Shown: positions 40,932 to 52,169 of the stretch, one piece after another
Position numbering within the stretch: position 1 is the first letter of the stretch
How the letters are laid out: every line of letters starts with the position of its first letter
NCBI GenBank assembly: GCA_013339765.2
Contig: CM023454.1
Span: forward strand, 138,046,942-138,110,941
DNA: 64,000 nt
Direction of reading: 5' to 3'
DNA from: Haemaphysalis longicornis
Lineage: Eukaryota > Arthropoda > Arachnida > Ixodida > Ixodidae
Translations under genes and position numbers: made by a program
Notes under the pieces: generated by a model
What the model was told of the DNA's origin: nothing
What the model saw: the letters and a program-made list of their open reading frames with translations, nothing else
Database searches by the model: none

Positions 40932-41824
40932 TGTCGTAGCTATCATGCACCAAGATTTTAAAAAAAGAGAAATTACGTAACTCGAAGAAAACCTAGTGCA
41001 TAATGTTTGCAGTACTGTGAAGAAGCGGGGAGTAATTTTTTCGTTAATTGAGACTTAATTAATTAATTGTAAATAATTATATAACTCGAGAAATACTGTC
41101 ATAATCACTAAAGTGTCAATGAGGCACTTGTGGGTAACCACGAGGAGCATCTAACTGCGGTATTTTTAGCGACGAACTAATTGCGTACTCATTTATTCTG
41201 AGTGATAAAGGAAGCCCGCGAAATATAAAAATTACACGTGACGACGCTTACGCGCGCATTGTAAAGCAGCGTCCCCAAACAAAGCTGATTGAAAGCAACA
41301 GCCTCGCGTGTTACCCGCCCGAAGAGACAGCGCATCACCTTGATAATAGCATGCATGGAAGGAGCAGCAGCAGCAAGATTTGCGGGACGCGTGCGCAGAT
41401 AAGGAATAAACTCGCTGGCGATTTCTTCTTTCTTTTTTTATCTATTTTATTCTGGCTAACTCAGAGGCAGCCTGTTTGAGGGCGTTGCTTTACGGTGCGC
41501 GCGGAGGCACCGTCAAGTGGTATTTTTCATAATTCGCGGGTTTCCTTTATCAGTCAGAATAAGTGTGTACGCCATGAGGTTATCGCTCAAAATGCCGCAG
41601 TTAGATGCCCCTCATGGTTACCTACAAGTGCCTCATTGACACTTTAGTTATTAGGACAGTATTTCTCGAGTTACATAATTAATTACCATTAGTTAATTAG
41701 GTCTCATTAAAGAAAAAAATACTGTCCGCTTCTTCACAATACTGCAAACAATATGCACCTGGTTTCCTTCGAGTTACGCCTTTACTTTTCTTTAATCTTG
41801 GTGCATGATAGCTGGGACACCCTG
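40929..41824. mobile_element. MITE with long terminal inverted repeats, TA target
   Basis: Arms 40930-41240 and 41515-41824 are inverted copies (ends GTGTCGTAGCTATCATGCAC and GTGCATGATAGCTGGGACAC; inner blocks AAGTGTCAATGAGGCACTTG and ATCTAACTGCGG). The right end is CCCTG followed by TA; the left end abuts the TA tract. The 275-bp centre has no transposase. The GGTGTCCCAGCTA-type terminus with TA target fits a Tc1/mariner-like MITE. Confidence 0.75.
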
Positions 41825-41869
41825 TATAAGATATGTAAAGACGGGGACACACGAGAAAGACTCTACAAA

Positions 41870-42040
41870 TACCGATAGTGGCTTATTGGCCTTGTTAACA
41901 AAGTCGGTTTTGTCAAGGATTCCGATTGCGCCTTCCTTCAGGCAGGTTTAATAATTAATAAACCTGTCGACAACGGAGGCGCAATCGTATTCTTCGACAA
42001 AACCGACTATGTTAACGAGGCCAATAAGCAACTATTGGTA
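41870..42040. repeat. 82-bp inverted duplication at the PLE 5' end
   Basis: Left arm 41870-41951 and right arm 41959-42040. Shared blocks TTATTGGCCTCGTTAACAT and GTCGGTTTTGTC, with several mismatches and a 7-base spacer. Confidence 0.8.
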
Positions 42041-43743
42041 TCGACGTTCTAAAAAGCACTACCCAATGATCCCACTCAAGACTATGAGAAAATTGTCATA
42101 GATAACCGTGCTGAGCCTGTTAAGAAAACAATAAATGAAACCACGGCTCGTTCTCTGATCCCCTTAAGCACAGTAGCCGGTAAATTCTATCTTCTCCCAA
42201 AGATTCACGAGGTGAACAACCCAGGGCGCCCCATTGTTTCTGGCATTGGCACTGTTACCGAAAACATCTCGCGCTATGTGGATAATCTCATTTGCGACAT
42301 TCTGCCCAGCTTTCCCTCCTCCATTAAGGATACCAATGACTTTCTCTCAGACATTTCAAAAATTGAAATTCTTTATAACTGCCTTGTACTCACCCTCGAT
42401 GTTGCTTCAGTGTATATTAACATCCCCCGTTAAGATGGCATCGCCGCTGTATCCCTTGCGTATGAGCAGTCATCGTGCGACAAACCTATCGATTCTTCTG
42501 CTCTCCAAACCTTCCTTAGGCTTATTCTTGAACTTAATAATGTTGAGTTCGACGGAGCTCATTACGTGCAAGTCAGCGGAACGTCAATGGGAACTCGAAT
42601 CGGACCTAATTACACCAATATCTTTGTGGCTCACCTCGAATCAAACTTTCTTGACACCCAAAATTTAAAGCCAATGTACTATAAAAGGTATATTGATGAC
42701 ATATTTATGATCTGGACACGGTGAGGTGGCAGCTCCTCACCTTCACTGAGGCATTTAACCTAGCCCATCCTTGTATTTCCCTTGCTCATTCCTATTGGGA
42801 ACACAGTGTAAACTTCCTGGACGTCACCGTTACTACCTCCCAAGGTCGGCTTCAAACTAAACTGTATTGAAAACCGACTGACACGCGGGCAGTATCTGCA
42901 CTTTCAAAGTACCAGTGTCAGACACTGCAAGACAGCAATACCTTACAGCCAAGCCCACCGATTTTGAAGAATTTGCTCAAACCAAGCCGACTTTGACTCA
43001 AACTGTCGAGAACTCAAGACCGCACTCCTGAATAAAAAATACCCGGAGCAAGTTATCGACGACGCTATTGTGCGAGCCAACCAATTAGACCGTAACGAAA
43101 TCTGTAAGAACAAAGCCCCGAAAGGTAACCCGCAAAGCAACCTAGTTTTAACCCACTCATCCTATGCTCCAAGAGTGTCAACCGTACTAAAAAAACATCA
43201 CAATATCCTAATCCAAAGTGACCGCTTAAAAAGCATATTCCCCGAACCACCACGCGTTGTCTACCGGCGTAATAAGAATTTAGGCGACTTTCTTACTAAC
43301 TCTCGTATCAACCGACCGGAAACAACTGGCTGCATGCCCTGTAATAAACCCCGATGTAAAGAATGCCCACACATGACAATTACACAGGGCGCCATTAGCA
43401 CGGCTTCAAACTACTACGTAAATTTAAAAGTTAACTTTAACTGTGGCTCCGCTAATGTCGTATATCTTGTAGAGCGCACGGTTTGTAGGCAACAATATAT
43501 CGGCCAAACTGAAATGATTATCACCGCTCTCATGCAAAAACCTGCCCTAATTTGCCACTGTCAAGAAATGTGAACAGTCCCGGGCTTGCATTTGAACACC
43601 TTAAAGCAACGATTTTAGAATCCGCCTTCAAAACGCCCCACGACCGCGAGGTTCGGGAATCTTATCTCATTTATAGGTTTCGGTCAGCCACACTTGGGAA
43701 TAACGAAAGTTACGGAAAACTAACGTGCTTATCCCTTTATTAA
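41960..43743 (+). pseudogene. PLE reverse transcriptase plus GIY-YIG endonuclease, decayed
   Basis: RT blocks in order: PVDNGGAIVFFDKTDYVNEA (family PADKGGA...), AGKFYLLPKIHEVNNPGRPI, YNCLVLTLDVASVYINIP (first catalytic Asp), HYVQVSGTSMGTRIGPNY, YYKRYIDDIFMIW (active site, 42679-42715), CKTAIPYSQAHRF, RVSTVLKKHHNILIQSDRL. Then the cysteine motif CMPCNKPRCKECPHM and the GIY-YIG core NVVYLVERTVCRQQYIGQTE at 43454-43513. Stops at 42432, about 42722 and 42868 and several shifts break it. One stop looks like CGA-to-TGA decay. The segment 43070-43573 is still open for 167 codons. Confidence 0.8.
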
Positions 43744-44403
43744 AATTGGCGGCCTCATAATTTTTGTAACTATGTTCATTATTTCTACCCTCGAGTTTCC
43801 CATCAGAATTCGCAGAAACTCTCCTAATACAGCAGCTTTATTAGCCTAATGCGGCTCAACAATGCCATTTGTCCTGGGGAAGGAGGCCTTCATTCCCACC
43901 ACCACTTAAGAATGTTTACCCCTTTGTGATCCATAGACCCTACCTATTTCTTGTTTACTTGCTAGCTTCTGTGCAATGCTCTTTTGTGCCTCGTATCTAT
44001 TCTCTTTCTCCGCGGGGGGCACACCCATCTCCGCTTTCGCCCCAACCAGTCTCCCCAGCCACTGAATACCTTACTGTATACTCTTCCCTTACTTTTGAAA
44101 CCAGGATGGTCCAGTTTTCCTCATTGTTTGAACTTGCAGCCCACGCCGAATACGTTGCCTCGTCACGGTGAAACCTTGAAAGCTGCTTTGTTAACACGTC
44201 CGTTTTCTCTCGCTCGCTCCCCCCTTTTTTTGTTGTTGTTATTGTTGTAACATACGCCTAGCCCGACTACATGCATACTCTCCATTTCTGAAACATCTTC
44301 CGCTCTTTCTCACAGTTTTTTGCAAAGCTATATAAGAAGTGTGTACGAAATACTTGTGACAGCGAAATCATGTAACTGTACTCTGTTGAAAGCAAGTCCC
44401 GTT

Positions 44404-44421
44404 GAAAAACATAACAATATT
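44404..44421. repeat. Left 18-bp target duplication of nested I-LINE
   Basis: GAAAAACATAACAATATT occurs here and at 44665-44682, exactly flanking the LINE fragment. Confidence 0.85.
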
Positions 44422-44664
44422 AACGATTGGATTGGAAAACATTTAATGAGGATAAAAGTGGGTGGCTTTCTCAGTCCAGATAGCCGCGAGCTAGCGCAGC
44501 TGCTTGGGCGCGAGTGATGAGGCGTTCTTGGTCCTCGCACCGTGAGCTGGCCAGCTCGCGCTCCCACTGCTCAGGGGATGGGGAAGGGAGGGGGTTTGGC
44601 GCGTAGGGGCATTCCGAGACTAGGTGGTAGGTAGTGTTAATTGGTAGGTAGTGTTAATATTAAC
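44422..44664 (-). mobile_element. I-clade LINE, extreme 5' truncation, nested in a PLE
   Basis: Minus strand: the ORF2 C-terminus (EQWERELASSRCEDQERLIT, then RAQAAALARGYLD and a stop near 44475) followed by a short 3' UTR ending in an AATC-type tail. The D-QERLI-RA--AA-A-G-LD ending is typical of tick I-LINEs as I know them. The exact 18-bp duplications show a normal target-primed insertion into PLE sequence. It is a different subfamily from the 3007-8553 element (different 3' UTR). Confidence 0.75.
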
Positions 44665-45068
44665 GAAAAACATAACAATATTTAATTCGACGTTTCGGCT
44701 GCAAACCAGCCTTTTTCAAGTGAAGAACATAGGTCGAATACAGGGTATATGTAGGCTCGCAAGGAGCGCTGTGAGCACGTGGGCACATTATTTCAAAAGT
44801 GTACAAGAAGGAAATACAGCAAGAAACAAGTGGAAAGCAACGTACTGCACAACTGGGCGCGCAGGTAATACATCTCAATATACAACGCGGCGAAAAGCAA
44901 AAGCGAGGCACTTGGGAAGCGTGTTTCCCTCAGCCACCGCCCACCCACGCACAGGAATATTAAGAAAAGTAAACAAATAAGGAAGGGGTACTGGGCATCT
45001 TACTCCAAAGGAGCGGAAACAACCTGTCGCATAAGGCGGAAGCGTAGAATCGACAATTAGTCATCCAG
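44665..45068. other. PLE terminus and 5' UTR left of the satellite
   Basis: 44665-44682 is the right target duplication. 44684-44730 has a hammerhead-like terminus. The rest (to 45068) is non-coding sequence with blocks such as GTGAGCACGTGGGCACATTA, similar in style to PLE 5' UTRs. The satellite starts at 45069 with CACTGGGGAACGC. RT sequence expected between UTR and satellite is missing. Confidence 0.5.
44684..44730 (-). ncRNA. Hammerhead-ribozyme-like motif (first core segment lost)
   Basis: Minus strand: CTTGAAAAA where CTGATGAA is expected, stem II GGCTG/CAGCC (five pairs), then a perfect GAAACGTC with C at the cleavage site. The second half is textbook PLE hammerhead; the first half has decayed. 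Confidence 0.4.
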
Positions 45069-46862
45069 ACACTGGGGAACGCAAAATGGCAGAAGGCGAC
45101 GTTGAATTTCAAGAATGCAGGCGGGAGGATTAGCGAGGGGGCCGCGTCCTCAAAGGAAAGTGCCGCCGCTTCGGGAGGAGACCAGATAATAGCCACAGAT
45201 GGCTTATCCGCGGCCCGCGTCCGGGACACAAGGCGGACAATGACGACTCCTCGAAGGGCGCCGACGCGGACAGAGCTGTGCGTGAGCCACCCAAGAAGAG
45301 CGCAGGCTGTGCGAGCATTTTGAGAAATGACACAAAAGGCAGGAAATAAACAAAGAATATAGCACTCAGAAAAAAGCAGTTGAACGAGCCCTTGTTTGTT
45401 ATTCGCCTTGAATTAAACAATTTTGAATTCAATAACCAGCACTACGTCCAAATAAGTGGCACATCTATGGGGACAAAAATAGGCCCAAATTATGCAAACA
45501 TATTCATGGGACACTGGGGAACGCAAAATGTCAGAAGGCGACGGTTGAATTTCAAGAATGCAGGCGCGAGGATTAGTGAGGGGCCGCGTCCTCAAAGGAA
45601 AGTGCCGCACGCTTCGGGAGGAGACCAGATAATAGCCACAAATGGCTTATCCGCGGCCCGCGTCGGGACACCAAGGCGGACAATGACGACTCCTCGAAGG
45701 GCGCCGACGCGGACAGAGCTGTGCGTGAGCCACCCAAGAAGAGCGCAGGCTGTGCGAGGATTTTGAGGAATGACACACAAGGCAGGAAATAACACAAAGA
45801 AAACAGCACTCAGGAAACAAAGCAAGTTGAACGAGCCCCTTGTTTGTTATTGGCCTTGAATTAAACAATTTTTGAATTCAATAACCAGCACTACGTCCAA
45901 TAAGTGGCCTCATCTATGGGGACAAAAATAGGCCCAAATTATGCAACATATTCATGGGGACACTGGGGAACGCAAATGGCAGAAGGCGACGTTGAATTTC
46001 AGAATGCAGGCGGGAGGATTAGTGAGGGGGCCGCGTCCTCAAAGGAAGTGCCGCCGCTTCGGGAGGGAGACCAGATAATAGCCACAAATGGCTTATCCGC
46101 GGCCCGCGTCCGGGACACAAGGCGGACAATGACGACTCCTCGAAGGGCGCCGACGGCGGACAGAGCTGTGCGTGAGCCACCCAAGAAGAGCGCAGGCTGT
46201 GCGAGGCATTTGAGAAATGACACACAAGGCAGGAAATAAACAAGAAATACAGCACTCAGAAAAAAAGCAGTTGAACGAAGCCCTTGTTTGTTATTGGCCT
46301 TGAATTAAACAATTTTGAATTCAATAACCAGCACTACGTCCAAATAAGTGGCACATCTATGGGGACAAAAATAGGCCCAAATTATGCAAACATATTCATG
46401 GGACACTGGGGAACGCAAAATGGCAGAAGGCGACGTTGAATTTCAAGAATGCAGGCGGGAGGATTAGTGAGGGGGCCGCGTCCTCAAAGGAAAGTGCCGC
46501 CGCTTCGGGAGGAGACCAGATAATAGCCACAAATGGCTTATCCGCGGCCCGCGTCCCGGGCACAAGGCGGACAATGACGACTCCTCGAAGGGCGCCGACG
46601 CGGACAGAGCTGTGCGTGAGCCACCCAAGAAGAGCGCAGGCTGTGCGAGGATTTTGAGAAATGACACAAAAGGCAGGAAATAAACAAAGAATACAGCACT
46701 CAGAAAAAAGCAGTTGAACGAGCCCTTGTTTGTTATTGGCCTTGAATTAAACAATTTTGAATTCAATAACCAGCACTACGTCCAAATAAGTGGCACATCT
46801 ATGGGGACAAAAATAGGCCCAAATTATGCAAACATATTCATGGGACACTGGGGAACGCAAAA

Positions 46863-47194
46863 TGGCAGAAGGCGACGTTGAATTTCAAGAATGCAGGCGG
46901 GAGGATTAGTGAGGGGGCCGCGTCCTCAAAGGAAAGTGCCGCCGCTTCGGGAGGAGACCAGATAATAGCCACAAATGGCTTATCCGCGGCCCGCGTCCGG
47001 GACACAAGGCGGACAATGACGACTCCTCGAAGGGCGCCGACGCGGACAGAGCTGTGCGTGAGCCACCCAAGAAGTGTGTAGGCTGTGCGAGAATTTTGAG
47101 AAATACCACACAGGTCCAAATAAGTGGCACATCATGGGGAAAAAATAGGCCCAAATTATGCAAACATATTCATGGGACACTGGGGAACGCAAAA
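46863..47194 (+). repeat. Short satellite unit with an internal deletion
   Basis: Only 332 bp long. About 110 bp are missing after AATACCACACAG (47102-47113), removing the NNFEFNNQHY part of the RT segment. The next unit lacks scattered single bases as well. Confidence 0.8.
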
Positions 47195-49383
47195 TGGCAG
47201 AAGGCGACGTTAATTTCAAGAATGCAGGCGGAGGATTAGCGAGGGGGCCGCGTCCTCAAAGGAAAGTGCCGCCGCTTCGGGAGGAGACCAGATAATAGCC
47301 ACAAATGGCTTATCCAGACGCGCCGGGGCACAAGGCGGACAATGACGACCCTCGAAGGGCGCCGACGCGGACAGAGCTGGGGCGTGAGCCACCCAAGAAG
47401 AGCGCAGGCTGTGCGAGGATTTTGAGAAATGACACAAAGGCAGGAAATAAACAAAGAAGACAGCACTCAGAAAAAAGCAGTTGAACGAGCCCTTGTTTGT
47501 TATTGGCCTTGAATTAAACAATTTTGAATTCAATAACCAGCACTACGTCCAAATAAGTGGCACATCTATGGGGACAAAAATAGGCCCAAATTATGCAAAC
47601 ATATTCATGGGACACTGGGGAACGCAAAATGGCAGAAGGCGACGTTGAATTTCAAGAATGCAGGCGGAGGATTAGCGAGGGGGCCGCGTCCTCAAAGGAA
47701 ATGCCGCCGCTTCGGGAGGAGACCAGATAATAGCCACAAATGGCTTATCCGCGGCCCGCGTCCGGGGCACAAGGCGGACAATGACGACTCCTCGAAGGCG
47801 CCGACCCCGGACAGAGCTGTGCGTGAGCCACCCAAGAAGAGCGCAGGCTGTGCGAGGATTTTGAGAAATGACAAAAAGGCAGGAAATAAACAAAGAAACA
47901 GCACTCAGAAAAAAGCAGTTGAACGAGCCCTTGTTTGTTATTGGCCTTGAATTAAACAATTTTGAATTCAATAACCAGCACTACGTCCAAATAAGTGGCA
48001 CATCTATGGGGACAAAAATAGGCCCAAATTATGCAAACATATTCATGGGACACTGGGGAACGCAAAATGGCAGAAGGCGACGTTGAATTTCAAGAATGCA
48101 GGCGGGAGGATTAGTGAGGGGGCCGCGTCCTCAAAGGAAAGTGCCGCCGCTTCGGGAGGAGACCAGATAATAGCCACAAATGGCTTATCCGCGGCCCGCG
48201 TCCGGGCACAAGGCGGACAATGACGACTCCTCGAAGGGCGCCGACGCGGACAGAGCTGTGCGTGAGCCACCCAAGAAGAGCGCAGGCTGTGCGAGGATTT
48301 TGAGAAATGACACACAAGGCAGGAAATAAACAAAGAAAACAGCACTCAGAAAAAAGCAGTTGAACGAGCCCTTGTTTGTTATTGGCCTTGAATTAAACAA
48401 TTTTGAATTCAATAACCAGCACTACGTCCAAATAAGTGGCACATCTATGGGGACAAAAATAGGCCCAAATTATGCAAACATATTCATGGGACACTGGGGA
48501 ACGCAAAATGGCAGAAGGCGACGTTGAATTTCAAGAATGCAGGGGGAGGATTAGGAGGGGGCCGCGTCCTCAAAGGAAAGTGCCGCCGCTTCGGGAGGAG
48601 ACCAGATAATAGCCACAAATGGCTTATCCGCGGCCCGCGTCCGGGCACAAGGCGGACAATGACGACTCCTCGAAGGGCGCCGACGCGGACAGAGCTGTGC
48701 GTGAGCCACCCAAGAAGAGCGCAGGCTGTGCGAGGATTTTGAGAAATGACACAAGGCAGGAAATAAACAAAGAATACAGCACTCAGAAAAAAGCAGTTGA
48801 ACGAGCCCTTGTTTGTTATTGGCCTTGAATTAAACAATTTTGAATTCAATAACCAGCACTACGTCCAAATAAGTGGCACATCTATGGGGACAAAAATAGG
48901 CCCAAATTATGCAAACATATTCATGGGACACTGGGGAACGCAAAATGGCAGAAGGCGACGTTGAATTTCAAGAATGCAGGCGGGAGGATTAGCGAGGGGG
49001 CCGCGTCCTCAAAGGAAAGTGCCGCCGCTTCGGGAGGAGACCAGATAATAGCCACAAATGGCTTATCCGCGGCCCGCGTCCGGGCACAAGGCGGACAATG
49101 ACGACTCCTCGAAGGGCGCCGACGCGGACAGAGCTGTGCGTGAGCCACCCAAGAAGAGCGCAGGCTGTGCGAGGATTTTGAGAAATGACACAAAGGCAGG
49201 AAATAAACAAAGAACAGCACTCAGAAAAAAGCAGTTGAACGAGCCCTTGTTTGTTATTGGCCTTGAATTAAACAATTTTGAATTCAATAACCAGCACTAC
49301 GTCCAAATAAGTGGCACATCTATGGGGACAAAAATAGGCCCAAATTATGCAAACATATTCATGGGACACTGGGGAACGCAAAA

Positions 49384-49824
49384 TGGCAGAAGGCGACGTT
49401 GAATTTCAAGAATGCAGGCGGGAGGATTAGTGAGGGGGCCGCGTCCTCAAAGGAAAGTGCCGCCGCTTCGGGAGGAGACCAGATAATAGCCACAAATGGC
49501 TTATCCGCGGCCCGCGTCCGGGCACAAGGCGGACAATGACGACTCCTCGAAGGGCGCCGACGCGGACAGAGCTGTGCGTGAGCCACCCAAGAAGAGCGCA
49601 GGCTGTGCGAGGATTTTGAGAAATGACACACAAGGCAGGAAATAAACAAAGAAAACAGCACTCAGAAAAAAGCAGTTGAACGAGCCCTTGTTTGTTATTG
49701 GCCTTGAATTAAACAATTTTGAATTCAATAACCAGCACTACGTCCAAATAAGTGGCACATCTATGGGGACAAAAATAGGCCCAAATTATGCAAACATATT
49801 CATGGGACACTGGGGAACGCAAAA
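49384..49824 (+). repeat. Representative intact satellite unit (441 bp)
   Basis: Given as a reference unit. Plus-strand order: GGCGACGTTGAATTTCAAG, GGGGGCCGCGTCCTCAAAGG, AGACCAGATAATAGCCAC, GCCACCCAAGAAGAGCGCAG, GGCAGGAAATAAACAAAG, then the RT segment. A 73-codon plus frame (MNFKNAGGRISEG...) and a 100-codon minus frame (MNSKLFNSRPITNKG...) overlap in most units. Neither has a recognisable domain, and both recur only because the unit recurs. Confidence 0.8.
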
Positions 49825-52169
49825 TGGCAGAAGGCGACGTTGAATTTCAAGAATGCAGGCGCGAGGATTAGTGAGGGGGCCGCGTCCTCAAAGGAAAGTG
49901 CCGCCGCTTCGGGAGGAGACCAGATAATAGCCACAAATGGCTTATCCGCGGCCCGCGTCCCGGGCACAAGGCGGACAATGACGACTCCTCGAAGGGCGCC
50001 GACGCGGACAGAGCTGTGCGTGAGCCACCCAAGAAGAGCGCAGGCTGTGCGAGGATTTTGAGAAATGACACACAAGGCAGGAAATAAACAAAGAAAACAG
50101 CACTCAGAAAAAAGCAGTTGAACGAGCCCTTGTTTGTTATTGGCCTTGAATTAAACAATTTTGAATTCAATAACCAGCACTACGTCCAAATAAGTGGCAC
50201 ATCTATGGGGACAAAAATAGGCCCAAATTATGCAAACATATTCATGGGACACTGGGGAACGCAAAATGGCAGAAGGCGACGTTGAATTTCAAGAATGCAG
50301 GCGCGAGGATTAGTGAGGGGGCCGCGTCCTCAAAGGAAAGTGCCGCCGCTTCGGGAGGAGACCAGATAATAGCCACAAATGGCTTATCCGCGGCCCGCGT
50401 CCGGGACACAAGGCGGACAATGACGACTCCTCGAAGGGCGCCGACGCGGACAGAGCTGTGCGTGAGCCACCCAAGAAGAGCGCAGGCTGTGCGAGGATTT
50501 TGAGAAATGACACACAAGGCAGGAAATAAACAAAGAAAACAGCACTCAGAAAAAAGCAGTTGAACGAGCCCTTGTTTGTTATTGGCCTTGAATTAAACAA
50601 TTTTGAATTCAATAACCAGCACTACGTCCAAATAAGTGGCACATCTATGGGGACAAAAATAGGCCCAAATTATGCAAACATATTCATGGGACACTGGGGA
50701 ACGCAAAATGGCAGAAGGCGACGTTGAATTTCAAGAATGCAGGCGCGAGGATTAGTGAGGGGGCCGCGTCCTCAAAGGAAAGTGCCGCCGCTTCGGGAGG
50801 AGACCAGATAATAGCCACAAATGGCTTATCCGCGGCCCGCGTCCGGGGCACAAGGCGGACAATGACGACTCCTCGAAGGGCGCCGACGCGGACAGAGCTG
50901 TGCGTGAGCCACCCAAGAAGAGCGCAGGCTGTGCGAGGATTTTGAGAAATGACACACAAGGCAGGAAATAAACAAAGAAAACAGCACTCAGAAAAAAGCA
51001 GTTGAACGAGCCCTTGTTTGTTATTGGCCTTGAATTAAACAATTTTGAATTCAATAACCAGCACTACGTCCAAATAAGTGGCACATCTATGGGGACAAAA
51101 ATAGGCCCAAATTATGCAAACATATTCATGGGACACTGGGGAACGCAAAATGGCAGAAGGCGACGTTGAATTTCAAGAATGCATGCGGTAGGATTAGGAG
51201 GGGGCCGCGTCCTCAAAGGAAAGTGCCGCCGCTTCGGGAGGAGACCAGATAATAGCCACAAATGGCTTATCCGCGGCCCGCGTCCGGGCACAAGGCGGAC
51301 AATGACGACTCCTCGAAGGGCGCCGACGCGGACAGAGCTGTGCGTGAGCCACCCAAGAAGAGCGCAGGCTGTGCGAGGATTTTGAGAAATGACACAAAGG
51401 CAGGAAATAAACAAAGAAACAGCACTCAGAAAAAAGCAGTTGAACGAGCCCTTGTTTGTTATTGGCCTTGAATTAAACAATTTTGAATTCAATAACCAGC
51501 ACTACGTCCAAATAAGTGGCACATCTATGGGGACAAAAATAGGCCCAAATTATGCAAACATATTCATGGGACACTGGGGAACGCAAAATGGCAGAAGGCG
51601 ACGTTGAATTTCAAGAATGCAGGCGGGAGGATTAGTGAGGGGGCCGCGTCCTCAAAGGAAAGTGCCGCCGCTTCGGGAGGAGACCAGATAATAGCCACAA
51701 ATGGCTTATCCGCGGCCCGCGTCCGGGCACAAGGCGGACAATGACGACTCCTCGAAGGGCCCGACCCGGGCCGGGACAGAGCTGTGCGTGAGCCACCCAA
51801 GAAGAGCGCAGGCTGTGCGAGGATTTTGAGAAATGACACACAAGGCAGGAAATAAACAAAGAAAACAGCACTCAGAAAAAAGCAGTTGAACGAGCCCTTG
51901 TTTGTTATTGGCCTTGAATTAAACAATTTTGAATTCAATAACCAGCACTACGTCCAAATAAGTGGCACATCTATGGGGACAAAAATAGGCCCAAATTATG
52001 CAAACATATTCATGGGACACTGGGGAACGCAAAATGGCAGAAGGCGACGTTGAATTTCAAGAATGCAGGCGGGAGGATTAGCGAGGGGGCCGCGTCCTCA
52101 AAGGAAAGTGCCGCCGCTTCGGGAGGAGACCAGATAATAGCCACAAATGGCTTATCCGCGGCCCGCGTC

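Larger units (their letters stand above)
41870..44403 (+). mobile_element. Penelope-like element with an inverted 5' end
   Basis: Carries RT, cysteine motif and GIY-YIG in order, followed by a 3' region. The first 82 bp of the coding part (41959-42040) are duplicated in inverted orientation at 41870-41951, around a TAATTA centre. Same family as the PLE interrupted by the satellite further right (SGTSMGTRIGPNY here, SGTSMGTKIGPNY there). Confidence 0.75.

Noticed and set aside
47195..47500. A multi-unit protein (in-frame tandem repeat gene)
   Set aside because: Unit length varies between 427 and 448 bp without respect for multiples of three, and stops occur in every frame of every unit.
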